This document shows positions 6,620-6,680 of a stretch of DNA of 6,680 nt, one piece after another; positions within the stretch are counted from its first letter, which is position 1; the number at the start of each line of letters is the position of its first letter. Location of the stretch: contig CALZAG010000089.1 in the NCBI GenBank assembly GCA_945613045.1, positions 1-6,680 of the forward strand, written 5' to 3'. The notes beneath the pieces were generated by a model. The model was not told the DNA's origin, made no database searches, and saw nothing but the letters and a program-made list of their open reading frames with translations. Source of the stretch: an uncultured Clostridia bacterium. GTDB taxonomy: Bacteria > Bacillota > Clostridia > Oscillospirales > Oscillospiraceae. Both the position numbers and the translations under genes were made by a program.

Positions 6620-6646
6620 AAAACCTCCGTCCGGGCCGGAGGTTTT
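6620..6646. terminator. Intrinsic terminator-like hairpin in the leader of the aldo/keto reductase
   Basis: Arms 6620-6629 (AAAACCTCCG) and 6637-6646 (CGGAGGTTTT) form a perfect 10-bp stem with a seven-base loop. Read on the plus strand it is followed by TTTTGTTTTT, and on the minus strand the stem ends in TTTT then GATT, so it could act in either direction. It ends only four bases before the AAGGAGG of the reductase, leaving no room for a promoter between them. It is either the terminator of an off-window neighbour that the reductase promoter overlaps, or a true leader attenuator. A -10-like TAAAAT lies upstream at 6662-6657, but its -35 would be outside the window. Confidence 0.65.
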
Positions 6647-6680
6647 GTTTTTACACATTTTACATTTTTCTGTACGAGCC

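Overview
The window reads as ordinary chromosome from a Gram-positive anaerobe of the class Clostridia, most likely a gut Oscillospiraceae/Ruminococcaceae-type organism. This is inferred from the moderately GC-rich codon use, strong GGAGG-type ribosome sites, sigma-A-type promoters, a Firmicutes-type RF1 (PET anticodon-like motif), an SLH-domain surface protein and an ApeA-type M18 aminopeptidase. No species can be named. All six coding regions lie on the minus strand, so transcription runs from high to low coordinates.

Right part (6680 to 5286): a complete aldo/keto reductase is preceded by a leader hairpin. Seventeen bases after it comes an 89-codon ORF with a perfect ribosome site. This ORF looks like a deletion scar: its first ~28 residues resemble the N-terminus of a D-2-hydroxyacid (glycerate-type) dehydrogenase, and its last ~50 residues resemble the C-terminal end of a LacI-family regulator. 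A 15-bp hairpin ends this unit. The remnants suggest a former sugar or sugar-acid catabolic locus with its own repressor.

Middle (5285 to 3633): a single gene with its own extended -10 promoter and its own intrinsic terminator encodes a secreted protein. It has a signal peptide, three SLH repeats for cell-wall anchoring, and a ~280-residue C-terminal region I do not recognise.

Left part (3630 to 1): a sigma-A-type promoter drives a tightly packed, translationally coupled housekeeping operon. It contains prfA (peptide chain release factor 1), a single-polypeptide fusion of TsaC/YrdC (threonylcarbamoyl-AMP synthase, tRNA t6A synthesis) with CoaE (dephospho-CoA kinase, last step of coenzyme A synthesis), and an M18 aminopeptidase cut by the window edge just before its last metal-binding segment. 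The genes overlap by 1 and 8 bases. The prfA-sua5/tsaC neighbourhood is common in Firmicutes, but prmC, often found between them, is absent here.

I see no phage, insertion sequence, CRISPR array, tRNA or rRNA, and no clear new multi-gene system. The most noteworthy items are the TsaC-CoaE fusion, the dehydrogenase/LacI chimera, the unassigned domain of the SLH protein and the hairpin in the reductase leader.
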